Shown in pieces: positions 15,410-24,737 of a DNA stretch of 64,000 nucleotides (position 1 is its first letter; every line of letters starts with the position of its first letter). The stretch is from SXRF01 sp039808985 (GTDB lineage: Bacteria; Pseudomonadota; Alphaproteobacteria; Rickettsiales; SXRF01): contig JBDHUC010000008.1 in the NCBI GenBank assembly GCA_039808985.1, positions 1 through 64,000 of the forward strand, in the 5' to 3' direction. A program made the position numbers and the translations under genes. A model generated the notes under the pieces. It was not told the DNA's origin. It saw nothing but the letters and a program-made list of their open reading frames with translations, and ran no database searches.

Positions 15410-17536
15410 TTATGCTGCGCGTATCTTGCTCAGGAACGCATCAACCTGGGTATTTAACCCTTCAGCATGCTTGGAAAGCTCCTGCGAAGCGCTAAACATC
15501 TGCTCTGCAGCATTGCCTGACTGGGCAGCAGAGCTGCTTACATCATTAAGGTTCTGCGATATAGTCTGCGTTCCTGATGCTGCGCTCTGCATGCTTTTTG
15601 CAATATCATTAGTTGTAGCAGACTGCTCCTCTACCGCCGAAGCAACACTGGAGGCAGCTTCGGAAATTGAATCAACCGATGCTTTGATTTCATTTAAAGC
15701 ACTCACAATAGCGTGCGAAGCGGCGCGCATTTCTTCAACCACAACTTTTATTTCAATAACAGATTTATCAGTCTGGCCAGCGAGATTCTTGACTTCATTG
15801 GCAACAACCGCAAAGCCTTTTCCTGCCTCCCCTGCCCGCGCTGATTCAATTGTTGCGTTAAGCGCCAGCAAATTTATCTGCCCGGAAATTTCAGAAATCA
15901 TTTCCATGGCACTGCTTACCTTATCAGACGATTGCGTAAGCGCATTGGCAAGGGCATCCGCATTAGATGTTTTTTCTCCTGACTGGGTAACAAGGCTGGT
16001 AGTTTTATGGAACTGGCTTGATATTTCCTTAACTGATGCAGACAGCTCTTCTGTTGCCGCGGCCACAGCCTGTACATTCGACATAGTAAGGGTAGCTGCG
16101 CTGGCCGCATCGCTTGTTTTAGCCACGCTTCCATTTATCGCCATCATCATATTCTGGGCTGTTTGTGAAAGCTCGGTTGATGCCGCCGCCACAATATTTA
16201 CAATTCCTTTTACACTATTTTCAAAATCGTTTGCCAGCTTTTCCTGCATTTCCTTCTTGTTTTGCTCAACCTCTGCTTTTTCATAATCAGCATAAGCAAG
16301 CTTGGACTGAATAGCCTTTAGAGTTACCAGTATATTGCCCAGCTCATCTTCGGTTGCTTCTATTTCCGTATTTAAATTGCCGCCTAGAATCGAAGTAAGG
16401 CGTGAACCAAGATACGATAATTTATTGCTGAAAAACTTATGCAGGTAGCGTGATGATAAAAACGCAAATCCTACGCCAAATACAATCACACACAAAGACA
16501 CCCAAACCCCTATTGTGAAATTATCCCGCCCGATTTTATATTCCTGTTCGGCAACGGAAAGCTGTAAATCAATCAGCTCGGAGTTGGTAGCAGATGCTTT
16601 TTTAAATAACTCCATTGATTTTGGCAGAAATTGCGCAAGCTCGCTGGTTTTCCCGGCTTTAGCCAAAGAAATTGCAGGGGTAAGGCCATTATCAAAAAAA
16701 TCTTTTCGTTCAGCAGCATATTTTTTCGCTAAAATTTCCTCTTCAGGCGTAAGGTAGGTTGCCATATAAGCATCCCAGGTTTCTGTTATCTTGCGGGTAT
16801 TTTTATCTATTTGTTCGAGCGATGCCCCACCATCCTGCGCATAGCCAGCCGCCATGGCCGAGATGCTCAGCATGCTTTGATCCATTAAAGAATTTATACC
16901 CGAAAGTTGCCCAGCGGTAACGGTTCGGTCCTCATATACAGTACGCAGGGAATTCTTCATCTCATTACTAAGGAATAAACCCGAGCCGCCAATCAAAACC
17001 ATCATGAAACATAATGCAGCGGCAACCGATGATATTTTCACATCAAGCAATTCAAACTTCCTGGACATGCGCGCCACAAACGCCGTACTCAATATACGCC
17101 CATGCTTTATACACAGGCCTTTGGCGTTCTTTTCCCTGAATTTCCTGTAAATACTATCTACTTCAGCAACAACCTGCCTTTCTGGCTTGGTGCGGATTGA
17201 TATATAGCCGGTGAATTTCCCATTTTCGACAGAAGGCGCAGCATTAGCGTAAACCCAATAGTAATCCCCATTTTTGCAGCGGTTTTTTACATAGCCTCCC
17301 CAAGGTATACCAGCTTTCAGGTCAGCCCATAAATCTTCAAAAGCCTCAGTAGGCATTTCTGGATGGCGCACTATATTATGAGGCTGCCCTATAAGTTCTT
17401 CCTTGGTAAATCCGGAGATGTCTATGAACGCCTTATTTACAAAGGTCAACCTACCCTTTGCGTCAGTCCTGGAAACAATCAGGTCTTTATCATTTAATAG
17501 TATTTCATTACTGGTAATGGGTTGGTTTATGCGCAT
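15410..17536 (-). CDS. Aer-like methyl-accepting chemotaxis protein with PAS domain
   Basis: A 708-residue chemoreceptor. An N-terminal Aer-type PAS domain (about residues 10-125; GQPHNIVRHPEMP and KNRCKNGDYYWVYANA) probably binds FAD for redox sensing. A transmembrane segment near 180-200, a four-helix-type periplasmic region, a second membrane helix near 340-360, a HAMP-like linker and a signalling domain follow. The hairpin tip is INLLALNATIESARAGEAGKGFAVVA. The preferred start is the ATG at 17536, with GAGG seven bases upstream; the longer frame opens with TTG at 17548. Having both PAS and a periplasmic four-helix domain is unlike Escherichia coli Aer, which lacks the latter. Confidence 0.92.
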   Translation of the reverse strand: MRINQPITSNEILLNDKDLIVSRTDAKGRLTFVNKAFIDISGFTKEELIGQPHNIVRHPEMPTEAFEDLWADLKAGIPWGGYVKNRCKNGDYYWVYANAAPSVENGKFTGYISIRTKPERQVVAEVDSIYRKFREKNAKGLCIKHGRILSTAFVARMSRKFELLDVKISSVAAALCFMMVLIGGSGLFLSNEMKNSLRTVYEDRTVTAGQLSGINSLMDQSMLSISAMAAGYAQDGGASLEQIDKNTRKITETWDAYMATYLTPEEEILAKKYAAERKDFFDNGLTPAISLAKAGKTSELAQFLPKSMELFKKASATNSELIDLQLSVAEQEYKIGRDNFTIGVWVSLCVIVFGVGFAFLSSRYLHKFFSNKLSYLGSRLTSILGGNLNTEIEATEDELGNILVTLKAIQSKLAYADYEKAEVEQNKKEMQEKLANDFENSVKGIVNIVAAASTELSQTAQNMMMAINGSVAKTSDAASAATLTMSNVQAVAAATEELSASVKEISSQFHKTTSLVTQSGEKTSNADALANALTQSSDKVSSAMEMISEISGQINLLALNATIESARAGEAGKGFAVVANEVKNLAGQTDKSVIEIKVVVEEMRAASHAIVSALNEIKASVDSISEAASSVASAVEEQSATTNDIAKSMQSAASGTQTISQNLNDVSSSAAQSGNAAEQMFSASQELSKHAEGLNTQVDAFLSKIRAA

Positions 17537-17592
17537 ACATTGCCTCAATAATGGTTATATTTATTTGCTACTTGCGATAGCGACAATAGCAT

Positions 17593-17620
17593 AAAAAAAA
17601 TTATTTTCTATAAATAATTT
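17593..17620 (-). terminator. AT-only hairpin with U-run after der
   Basis: On the minus strand AAATTATTT pairs with AAATAATTT around a five-base loop and is followed by eight U. It lies about 80 bases after the der stop and before the chemoreceptor start, so it probably ends the yfgM-bamB-der transcript. The stem has no G-C pairs, which weakens the call. Confidence 0.5.
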
Positions 17621-17696
17621 AAGTTATCAATATGTTGTACCTTATTAAAACAGTCAACTTTATTGCAGGCTATAATTTACGCCTTATTATCTGCTA

Positions 17697-19040
17697 TTAA
17701 TCTTCAGTTTCAGCGTAAGGATTTTTATTCTTTTTTATTTTTATTCTTATCGGGACAGATGGCAGCTTGAAAGTTTCGCGCAGGCTGTTGGTCAGGTAGC
17801 GTATATAGCTATCGGGTATTTCACTGGTGTTGGAAAATAAAATAAAGCTCGGTGGACGCGATGATTTTTGCGTCATGTAGCGTATCTTGATACGCCGCGA
17901 ACGCACCAAAGGCGGAGCATGTATCTCCAGTGCTGATTCCAGCCAGCGGTTAAGCGCACCTGTTCCAATCTCTTTATTCCAAAGCTCATATAAATTAAAA
18001 CAGGTCTTAAGAAGCTTTGGTATCTGGAACCCGGTTTCTGCTGAGATTGGAACAACCTCCACACCTTTTAGTTGCGGCAGGGTTTTTTCCAGTATCTCAT
18101 TTATTGCTTTCAGATAAGCCGGCTTATCAGACACAGTATCCCATTTATTTATGGCAACCACCATTGCGCGCCCTTCCTGTTCCACCAGCGAAGCTATAGT
18201 ATTTTCCTGCTTCTCCATCGGAGCCTGTGCGTCAATCACCAATATCACAACATGCGCATACTGCACAGCGCGGAGCGTATCAGCAACAGCAAGCCTTTCC
18301 ACTTTAGCAGTGACATTACTTTTGCGGCGCATACCTGCCGTATCAACCAGCTTAACAGCCCTGCCGCCAAATTCAAAATCCACTGCTATGGCATCGCGGG
18401 TTATACCAGCTTCAGGGCCGGTAAGCACCCGGTCTTCACCCAATATTTTATTTACCAGGGTTGACTTTCCTACATTGGGGCGGCCAACAACAGCTATCTG
18501 CATTGGAGTATTTATATCTTCTATTACTTCGGTATGTTCACTTTGCTCCTTAGAAAATGGCGCGAGCGCATCATACAATTCCGAAAGCCCTTCGCCATGC
18601 GCCGCAGAAATTGCAACCGGCTCGCCAAAACCCAGGCGGTAACTTTCAGATATGGTGTCACTGGCCCTCCCGCCTTCGGACTTGTTCACAACCAGTATGG
18701 TTTTTGTTTTTTTCCTGCGCACCAGTTGGGCAAAATGCTTGTCAATCGGGGTTATTCCTGTACGCCCGTCAACCACCAGCAAGGTAACATCAGCTTCATC
18801 TATCGCTTTTTCCGTCTGCGCTGTCATGCGTGCAGCCAGGCTTCCTTCAGGCGCATCTTCCAGCCCTGCCGTGTCAATAATGGTGAATTCCATACCGCCA
18901 AGGCTTGCGGCTCCCTCGCGCCGGTCACGCGTTACTCCCGGCATATCATCTACCAGGGCATGCTGCTTTCCGGTTAAGCGGTTAAACAAAGTCGATTTCC
19001 CGACATTGGGCCGCCCCGCAACCACAACTGTAAAAGTCAT
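17697..19040 (-). CDS. der: ribosome biogenesis GTPase Der (EngA)
   Basis: A 447-residue double-GTPase involved in 50S subunit maturation. Two G domains are visible, each with a P-loop GRPNVGKST (near residues 8 and 185), DTAGLE/DTAGMR switch II motifs and NKSE/NKWD base-recognition motifs. A C-terminal KH-like domain ends in PIRIKIKKNKNPYAE. It follows bamB by four bases on the same strand, and the yfgM-bamB-der order is common in proteobacteria. Confidence 0.96.
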   Translation of the reverse strand: MTFTVVVAGRPNVGKSTLFNRLTGKQHALVDDMPGVTRDRREGAASLGGMEFTIIDTAGLEDAPEGSLAARMTAQTEKAIDEADVTLLVVDGRTGITPIDKHFAQLVRRKKTKTILVVNKSEGGRASDTISESYRLGFGEPVAISAAHGEGLSELYDALAPFSKEQSEHTEVIEDINTPMQIAVVGRPNVGKSTLVNKILGEDRVLTGPEAGITRDAIAVDFEFGGRAVKLVDTAGMRRKSNVTAKVERLAVADTLRAVQYAHVVILVIDAQAPMEKQENTIASLVEQEGRAMVVAINKWDTVSDKPAYLKAINEILEKTLPQLKGVEVVPISAETGFQIPKLLKTCFNLYELWNKEIGTGALNRWLESALEIHAPPLVRSRRIKIRYMTQKSSRPPSFILFSNTSEIPDSYIRYLTNSLRETFKLPSVPIRIKIKKNKNPYAETED

Positions 19041-19044
19041 ATCG

Positions 19045-20376
19045 CTACTGGAATGAATATAATGTTGCGTCCTGGCTTACAAGATACAGCCTGCCGCCTG
19101 CAACAACCGGCCTGGTTACGATATTGCCCGGTATAGACTTTGTTTCCAGAACCTTACCACTTACCGCCGCTACCATCACCATTTTCCCATTTGAGCTTAC
19201 CAGCAGCAGCCTGCCGCTGACCATGACCGGGCCACGCCAGGTTATAGGCTTGGTTTTTTCCTTGGCATTCTCATAGCTGTCCAGTTGCGAAATCCAGCGT
19301 ATCTTGCCGGTATTTTTTACAAAATCCACCAGCACGTTATCAGTTGTAAGCAGGAATAAATCATCACCAGCAAGCCATGGCGTGTTCAATGATGCCACCT
19401 GCTGCTGCCATACACGCTGGCCAAGGGCTATGTTTATTGCAGTTGTAAGGCCATTATTGCTGCATGCAAAAGCGATGCCGTTATCAACAACCGGGCTTCC
19501 GCCAATGCCTGAGAACAAACCAGATGCCTGCGTATGTTTGCTTTGCATCAGGCTGTCGCTCCATAGCTCCTTTCCATCAGCAAGAGAAAGCGCAAATAAT
19601 TCGCCGGAAGAATAAGGGACAATAACATCATCTCCTGCAATCGTTGGGGATACGCTGTTCATAACCGCTGCGGTTTCATCAATACCACGGTGGTCCCATA
19701 ATATATCACCTGTCCTTGCTGATAGGGCATAAGTCTGGTTATCAATAGTCATTATAACAATTTTAGTGCCAGAAACAGCGGGAGAACCACGTAATGGCGA
19801 AGTAAAATCCCTGCTCCATATTTTAGCGCCGTTCTCAACACTTATGGCAGCCACCTGCCCCTGTCCGGTAGTTGCGTAAAGAACAGCGCCATCAACCGCC
19901 AGGCCGCCGCCTATCACTTCATGCTCGTCCTTATCGGCAACAACTTTGGATTTCCAGCGCACCTTGCTTATATCAGCAGCATCATGGGCAGAAATAATAC
20001 CGGCAGAATCCATAACAAAAACTACCCCGCCTGAAACAACCGGATGCGGCACAAGGCTATGCGAGAAATCGTTACCACTGCCAACTTTAGCAGAATTTTT
20101 ATTTTCAAATTTCCCACCAGCCAGATTGGCAAGCTGGGATGTGAACATACCATTGCCCTGCAACCAATTGGTATTTGCCGTTTCGGCAGGCAATACCGGC
20201 GGGCTGTTTCTAAGGGCATCATCTATTTTCAGTTTGCTTTCAACCGGAAGGGCAACCCTGCGTTCGCCGGGAAGCTTGGCCTTTTCTTCGGTTGCCCCTC
20301 CCATCCATGACGGCATATGGCTACAGGCGCCAAGCATACCGGACATAACAAATAACAAGGCTATACGCTTATTCAT
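19045..20376 (-). CDS. bamB: outer membrane assembly lipoprotein BamB (PQQ-like beta-propeller)
   Basis: A 443-residue lipoprotein with signal peptide and lipobox MLGAC (Cys18). Repeated PQQ-type blades follow (AHDAADISKVRWKSKV, SVENGAKIWSRDF, SARTGDILWDHRG, SLADGKELWSD and others), giving an eight-bladed propeller. BamB helps deliver outer-membrane proteins to BamA. The start overlaps the last eight bases of the yfgM-like gene, and der follows directly, so the three form one operon. Confidence 0.92.
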   Translation of the reverse strand: MNKRIALLFVMSGMLGACSHMPSWMGGATEEKAKLPGERRVALPVESKLKIDDALRNSPPVLPAETANTNWLQGNGMFTSQLANLAGGKFENKNSAKVGSGNDFSHSLVPHPVVSGGVVFVMDSAGIISAHDAADISKVRWKSKVVADKDEHEVIGGGLAVDGAVLYATTGQGQVAAISVENGAKIWSRDFTSPLRGSPAVSGTKIVIMTIDNQTYALSARTGDILWDHRGIDETAAVMNSVSPTIAGDDVIVPYSSGELFALSLADGKELWSDSLMQSKHTQASGLFSGIGGSPVVDNGIAFACSNNGLTTAINIALGQRVWQQQVASLNTPWLAGDDLFLLTTDNVLVDFVKNTGKIRWISQLDSYENAKEKTKPITWRGPVMVSGRLLLVSSNGKMVMVAAVSGKVLETKSIPGNIVTRPVVAGGRLYLVSQDATLYSFQ

Positions 20377-21019
20377 TGGATACCTTCTTTTCTGCTGGTT
20401 TAGCTGCTAATTTTTCCGGCGCAATCATACGCAAAACTTCCTTCGCGCGACTGGCAAGAGATATTGGGGTTTTTTCATCATTGGCCAGCGCAGCGAATAT
20501 ATCAGCCGCTTCCGCATTTTTTCCACGACCCAACAACTGCCATGCCTTCTGCTCGGCAAGCGTATGATAAAATGGGGAAGATTGCGGGGCGTCTATTGCC
20601 TCGCCATCACCGATTGCCTTTACTTTTACAAGGGCGCCAAGGCTTGAGCCATTATCATTTTTTGCGAGGGACTCATAAGTTTTTTTAACGCCTTCATCAT
20701 CGCCTGCCTGATATTGCGCAATCGCCTTTTGCAACATCGCAATCACATAATATGGTGATGATGTGTCATCTGCAACATTTGAGAATATGCTTACAGCGCC
20801 TTTATAATCACCCGTATTCATATGCTCGGAACCGCTTAGCAACTGCGCGGTTTTTGCCTCCGCCTGACGCTGGCTGTAATCATCCCAGGCCACGTATATT
20901 GCGGTAAACGCAATTATGGCAACGCTTCCCCATATCGCAAAACGGCCAAAACTTTTCCAGATATTTTCCAGACGTTCGCGTTTTACTTCTTCCTCAATTT
21001 CCCTGAATAGTTCACTCAT
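20369..21019 (-). CDS. YfgM-like membrane-anchored tetratricopeptide protein
   Basis: A 216-residue inner-membrane protein. A cytosolic N-terminus (SELFREIEEEVKRERLENIWKSFG) is followed by one transmembrane helix at about residues 27-47. A periplasmic TPR-like region matches the YfgM/TPR_21 family, which works as an ancillary SecYEG-associated chaperone. It overlaps bamB by eight bases, and this gene order supports the identification. Confidence 0.85.
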   Translation of the reverse strand: MSELFREIEEEVKRERLENIWKSFGRFAIWGSVAIIAFTAIYVAWDDYSQRQAEAKTAQLLSGSEHMNTGDYKGAVSIFSNVADDTSSPYYVIAMLQKAIAQYQAGDDEGVKKTYESLAKNDNGSSLGALVKVKAIGDGEAIDAPQSSPFYHTLAEQKAWQLLGRGKNAEAADIFAALANDEKTPISLASRAKEVLRMIAPEKLAAKPAEKKVSNE

Positions 21020-21034
21020 ATTCTACTCCTAGTT

Positions 21035-21072
21035 ATTAGAAGTCCTTCGCTCCGCTCAGTGTACTTTCTAAT
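21035..21072. repeat. inverted repeat upstream of the yfgM-like gene
   Basis: ATTAGAAGT (21035-21043) pairs with ACTTTCTAAT (21063-21072), leaving one bulged base. The loop contains CCTTCGCTCCGCTCAG. It sits 16 bases before the yfgM start, between guaA and yfgM (same strand), and could form an RNA hairpin. Confidence 0.5.
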
Positions 21073-21104
21073 ATTTTATCAATTAAATATCTAACCCTAG
21101 CTCC

Positions 21105-21167
21105 AAATCCTATTATTATGTGGCAACAAGCGCAGCAAACAAAGCGTTTGCCCATAATAATAGGATT

Positions 21168-21168
<1 letters not shown>
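21105..21168. repeat. perfect 16-base inverted repeat at the guaA stop
   Basis: AAATCCTATTATTATG (21105-21120) is exactly complementary to 21153-21168. An additional inner GGCAA/TTGCC pairing lies just inside, across one unpaired base. The right arm touches the guaA stop codon, so the guaA mRNA would end in a long hairpin. No clean U-run follows, so it could be a terminator, an mRNA-end stabiliser or a dispersed palindromic element. Confidence 0.7.
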
Positions 21169-22707
<1,539 letters not shown>

Positions 22708-22715
<8 letters not shown>

Positions 22716-23280
22716 TTAAAAAAACTTCTACTTTATGTTTAATTTTATTGTTAGCGGCTTTTTCATCACCATCTCTTATCAAATCTTCCTTTATGCCAGT
22801 TTTTATAAGCTGCTCCTTCACCAGTTCCATCCTCTTATGAGATAATCCTGCATCTGTTTTTCTTGATGCCGATTTATCTATAATAGCAACCTCATAATCA
22901 CTAATTCCTGCCAGTTTTTCCAGCATACCTTTTAATACGGCATTTGAAGCGGGAGTTATCTTAACTGTTTCAGGCTCAAAGAAAACAACAAAAGAAGTTG
23001 TTGTTGCCGCCATAGTTTGAATCGGCTTTTTATTTATGCTTTTTTTGCGGATATTTCTATCTATTTTTTTACAGCTATCAATTTGGGGCTTCCTGGCAAT
23101 TTTCTTTTGTTTTTTAGCCTGCGGCTTATGCACAGTTTTTTTAATTATTTTATGATGACTTACAGCGGATTGGTGGCTTACAACAGGCAACACTTCCTGG
23201 GCAGGCTTTTCAGCAAAATCATCCGAGCAGCCAGCAAGCAAAATAAGGGTAAGCAAGCTTATAGCAGCCGGTTTAATCAT
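22708..23280 (-). CDS. lipoprotein with degenerate OmpA-like C-terminus
   Basis: A 190-residue predicted lipoprotein: hydrophobic signal with lipobox LLAGC (Cys18), then a Lys/His-rich spacer (HHKIIKKTVHKPQAKKQKKIARKP). The C-terminal region from about residue 95 is OmpA/MotB-like (FVVFFEPETVKITPASNAVLKGMLEKL, then LSHKRMELVKEQLIKTGI). The canonical peptidoglycan-contacting signature is poorly kept. It overlaps guaA downstream and a second OmpA-like lipoprotein gene upstream by eight bases each. Function unknown; envelope-peptidoglycan tethering is a guess. Confidence 0.7.
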
Positions 23281-24130
23281 TAGCGGAAACCGCCAGCAGG
23301 TGGCGGGAAGAAGTTACAAGAATCTCAACCCCATCGCTGCTTTGCTCATCATCATTGCTTAAATGAACTGCATCAGCCGATAATTTTTCAGCATCCAGCT
23401 TGCCAAACACTATCTTTTTCTTAGGGATACGCGCCTTAACCAACTCACTGCGAATATTTTTCAGGCGCCTGTCTGTAAGATATTTACTTTTCATATCCTT
23501 TGCATCCATATCGGAAACAAGCTGGACAATATAATCTTTCCTGCCTTTCAATTCCTGCACGATCTCCCTGATAACGTCAACTTCCTCACCACCAAGCTCT
23601 GCGCTTCCCGGTACAAATTCTATGCGGTTATCGCTGGCATCGCCAAATTCCATATGGTCAGCAATCATACGCATTTCATTGTAAGAAGTTGCAAACTCGC
23701 TGGCACATGAATTTTTAATATCAGGCTGCGCTTTTTTATTTTCCTGACCATTCCAGCAATCGAACAACAACTGCATCCGCGCAGCCCTTTGCGGCTCAGT
23801 TTTTTTCACTTCATCATCCAGCAATTCAACAAGCCCGTAACGCGCCGACGCCAGCTTTTTTACATCAGCAGAAGAAGGATTAACCTTGTCTGGCTCCACT
23901 TCCTCGCCCTTTGCAGCCCTTACGCCCTTAGCCGCGTAATAGTCAGCCGAATGGCTGCGGTCCTGCTCTATTTCTGATTCGCTATAAGCTAAATATTCAG
24001 CCGCCAGCGAGCCATTAAAATCTTTTTCCTTGGGATTTATTTCCTTTAGCTGCTGCAAATTGGATGTACATCCTGCAAGTAAAATCACAGGTACCAGGCG
24101 CATTATAAATGGACAAAGGTGAAAACGCAT
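23273..24130 (-). CDS. lipoprotein with OmpA-like C-terminal domain
   Basis: A predicted lipoprotein of 285 residues from the ATG at 24130. An in-frame TTG lies three codons upstream, and a further ATG at 24103 sits directly before the hydrophobic signal. The lipobox is ILLAGC. A charged helical middle part is followed from about residue 165 by an OmpA-like stretch (NRIEFVPGSAELGGEEVDVIREIV, then LTDRRLKNIRSELVKARIPKKKI). It is the first gene of a three-gene unit ending in guaA. No specific family name was recognised. Confidence 0.65.
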   Translation of the reverse strand: MRFHLCPFIMRLVPVILLAGCTSNLQQLKEINPKEKDFNGSLAAEYLAYSESEIEQDRSHSADYYAAKGVRAAKGEEVEPDKVNPSSADVKKLASARYGLVELLDDEVKKTEPQRAARMQLLFDCWNGQENKKAQPDIKNSCASEFATSYNEMRMIADHMEFGDASDNRIEFVPGSAELGGEEVDVIREIVQELKGRKDYIVQLVSDMDAKDMKSKYLTDRRLKNIRSELVKARIPKKKIVFGKLDAEKLSADAVHLSNDDEQSSDGVEILVTSSRHLLAVSAND

Positions 24131-24225
24131 ATGCTGCAAGTATAAGTTAATTATGACTAATTAGTGCATAACATAGCGATTTTATTGAATTTGTATAGTC
24201 TATTATTGGTAATTTTAATTTACTA

Positions 24226-24254
24226 TTGCATTAGGTGGGATTTGCCCCTATATA
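24226..24254 (+). promoter_or_regulatory. candidate sigma-70 promoter of ndk
   Basis: TTGCAT, 17 bases, TATATA, ending 33 bases before the ndk ATG. Spacing is ideal and a strong AAGGAG ribosome-binding site follows. Predicted by eye. Confidence 0.6.
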
Positions 24255-24287
24255 GCCACCAAGTTTAAATTCCAAGGAGTAACTAAA

Positions 24288-24710
24288 ATGGCTAAGCAAC
24301 GCACTTTCTCGATAATCAAACCTGACGCTACCCAGCGCAACCTTACCGGGAAAATCAACGCCAAATTTGAAGGACAAGGCCTGCGTATCGTTGCACAGAA
24401 ACGCCTGCGCATGTCCCGCCTTCAGGCTCGCGAGTTTTATGCTGTGCACAAGGAACGCCCGTTCTATGAAGAACTGGTTGAGTATATGGTTTCCGGCCCG
24501 GTTGTGGTGCAGGTTTTAGAGGGCGAAAACGCTGTCCTTAAAAACCGCGAGATAATGGGCGCAACCGACCCGTCAAAGGCTGATGCCGGTACTATACGCA
24601 AGGAATTTGGCGAAAATATTGAGCGCAATTCTGTACATGGCTCCGACAGCGCAGAAAACGCAGCAACCGAGATCAGCTTCTTCTTCAGCGGAACAGAAAT
24701 CGTTGGATAA
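24288..24710 (+). CDS. ndk: nucleoside diphosphate kinase
   Basis: A 140-residue NDK that moves the gamma-phosphate between nucleoside di- and triphosphates through a phospho-His. It has the usual N-terminus (QRTFSIIKPDATQRNLTG), MGATDPSKADAGTIRKEFG and the active-site His in NSVHGSDS. The length is normal. A strong AAGGAG lies eight bases before the ATG. It is a single-gene unit convergent with uvrB. Confidence 0.97.
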   Translation: MAKQRTFSIIKPDATQRNLTGKINAKFEGQGLRIVAQKRLRMSRLQAREFYAVHKERPFYEELVEYMVSGPVVVQVLEGENAVLKNREIMGATDPSKADAGTIRKEFGENIERNSVHGSDSAENAATEISFFFSGTEIVG

Positions 24711-24737
24711 TATTACAGCGTAATATGCTGTGATATT
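24709..24737 (+). terminator. terminator between ndk and uvrB
   Basis: AATATTACAGC and GCTGTGATATT form an 11-base stem with one mismatch around a seven-base loop, followed by ATTGCTTTTTATT. It starts in the ndk stop and reaches the uvrB stop, so it may serve both convergent genes. Confidence 0.65.

Noticed and set aside
15426..16286. Long antisense ORF inside the Aer-like receptor gene
   Set aside because: Composition is Ser/Ala/Leu-rich and simply mirrors the alanine-rich signalling domain on the other strand. No domain is visible.
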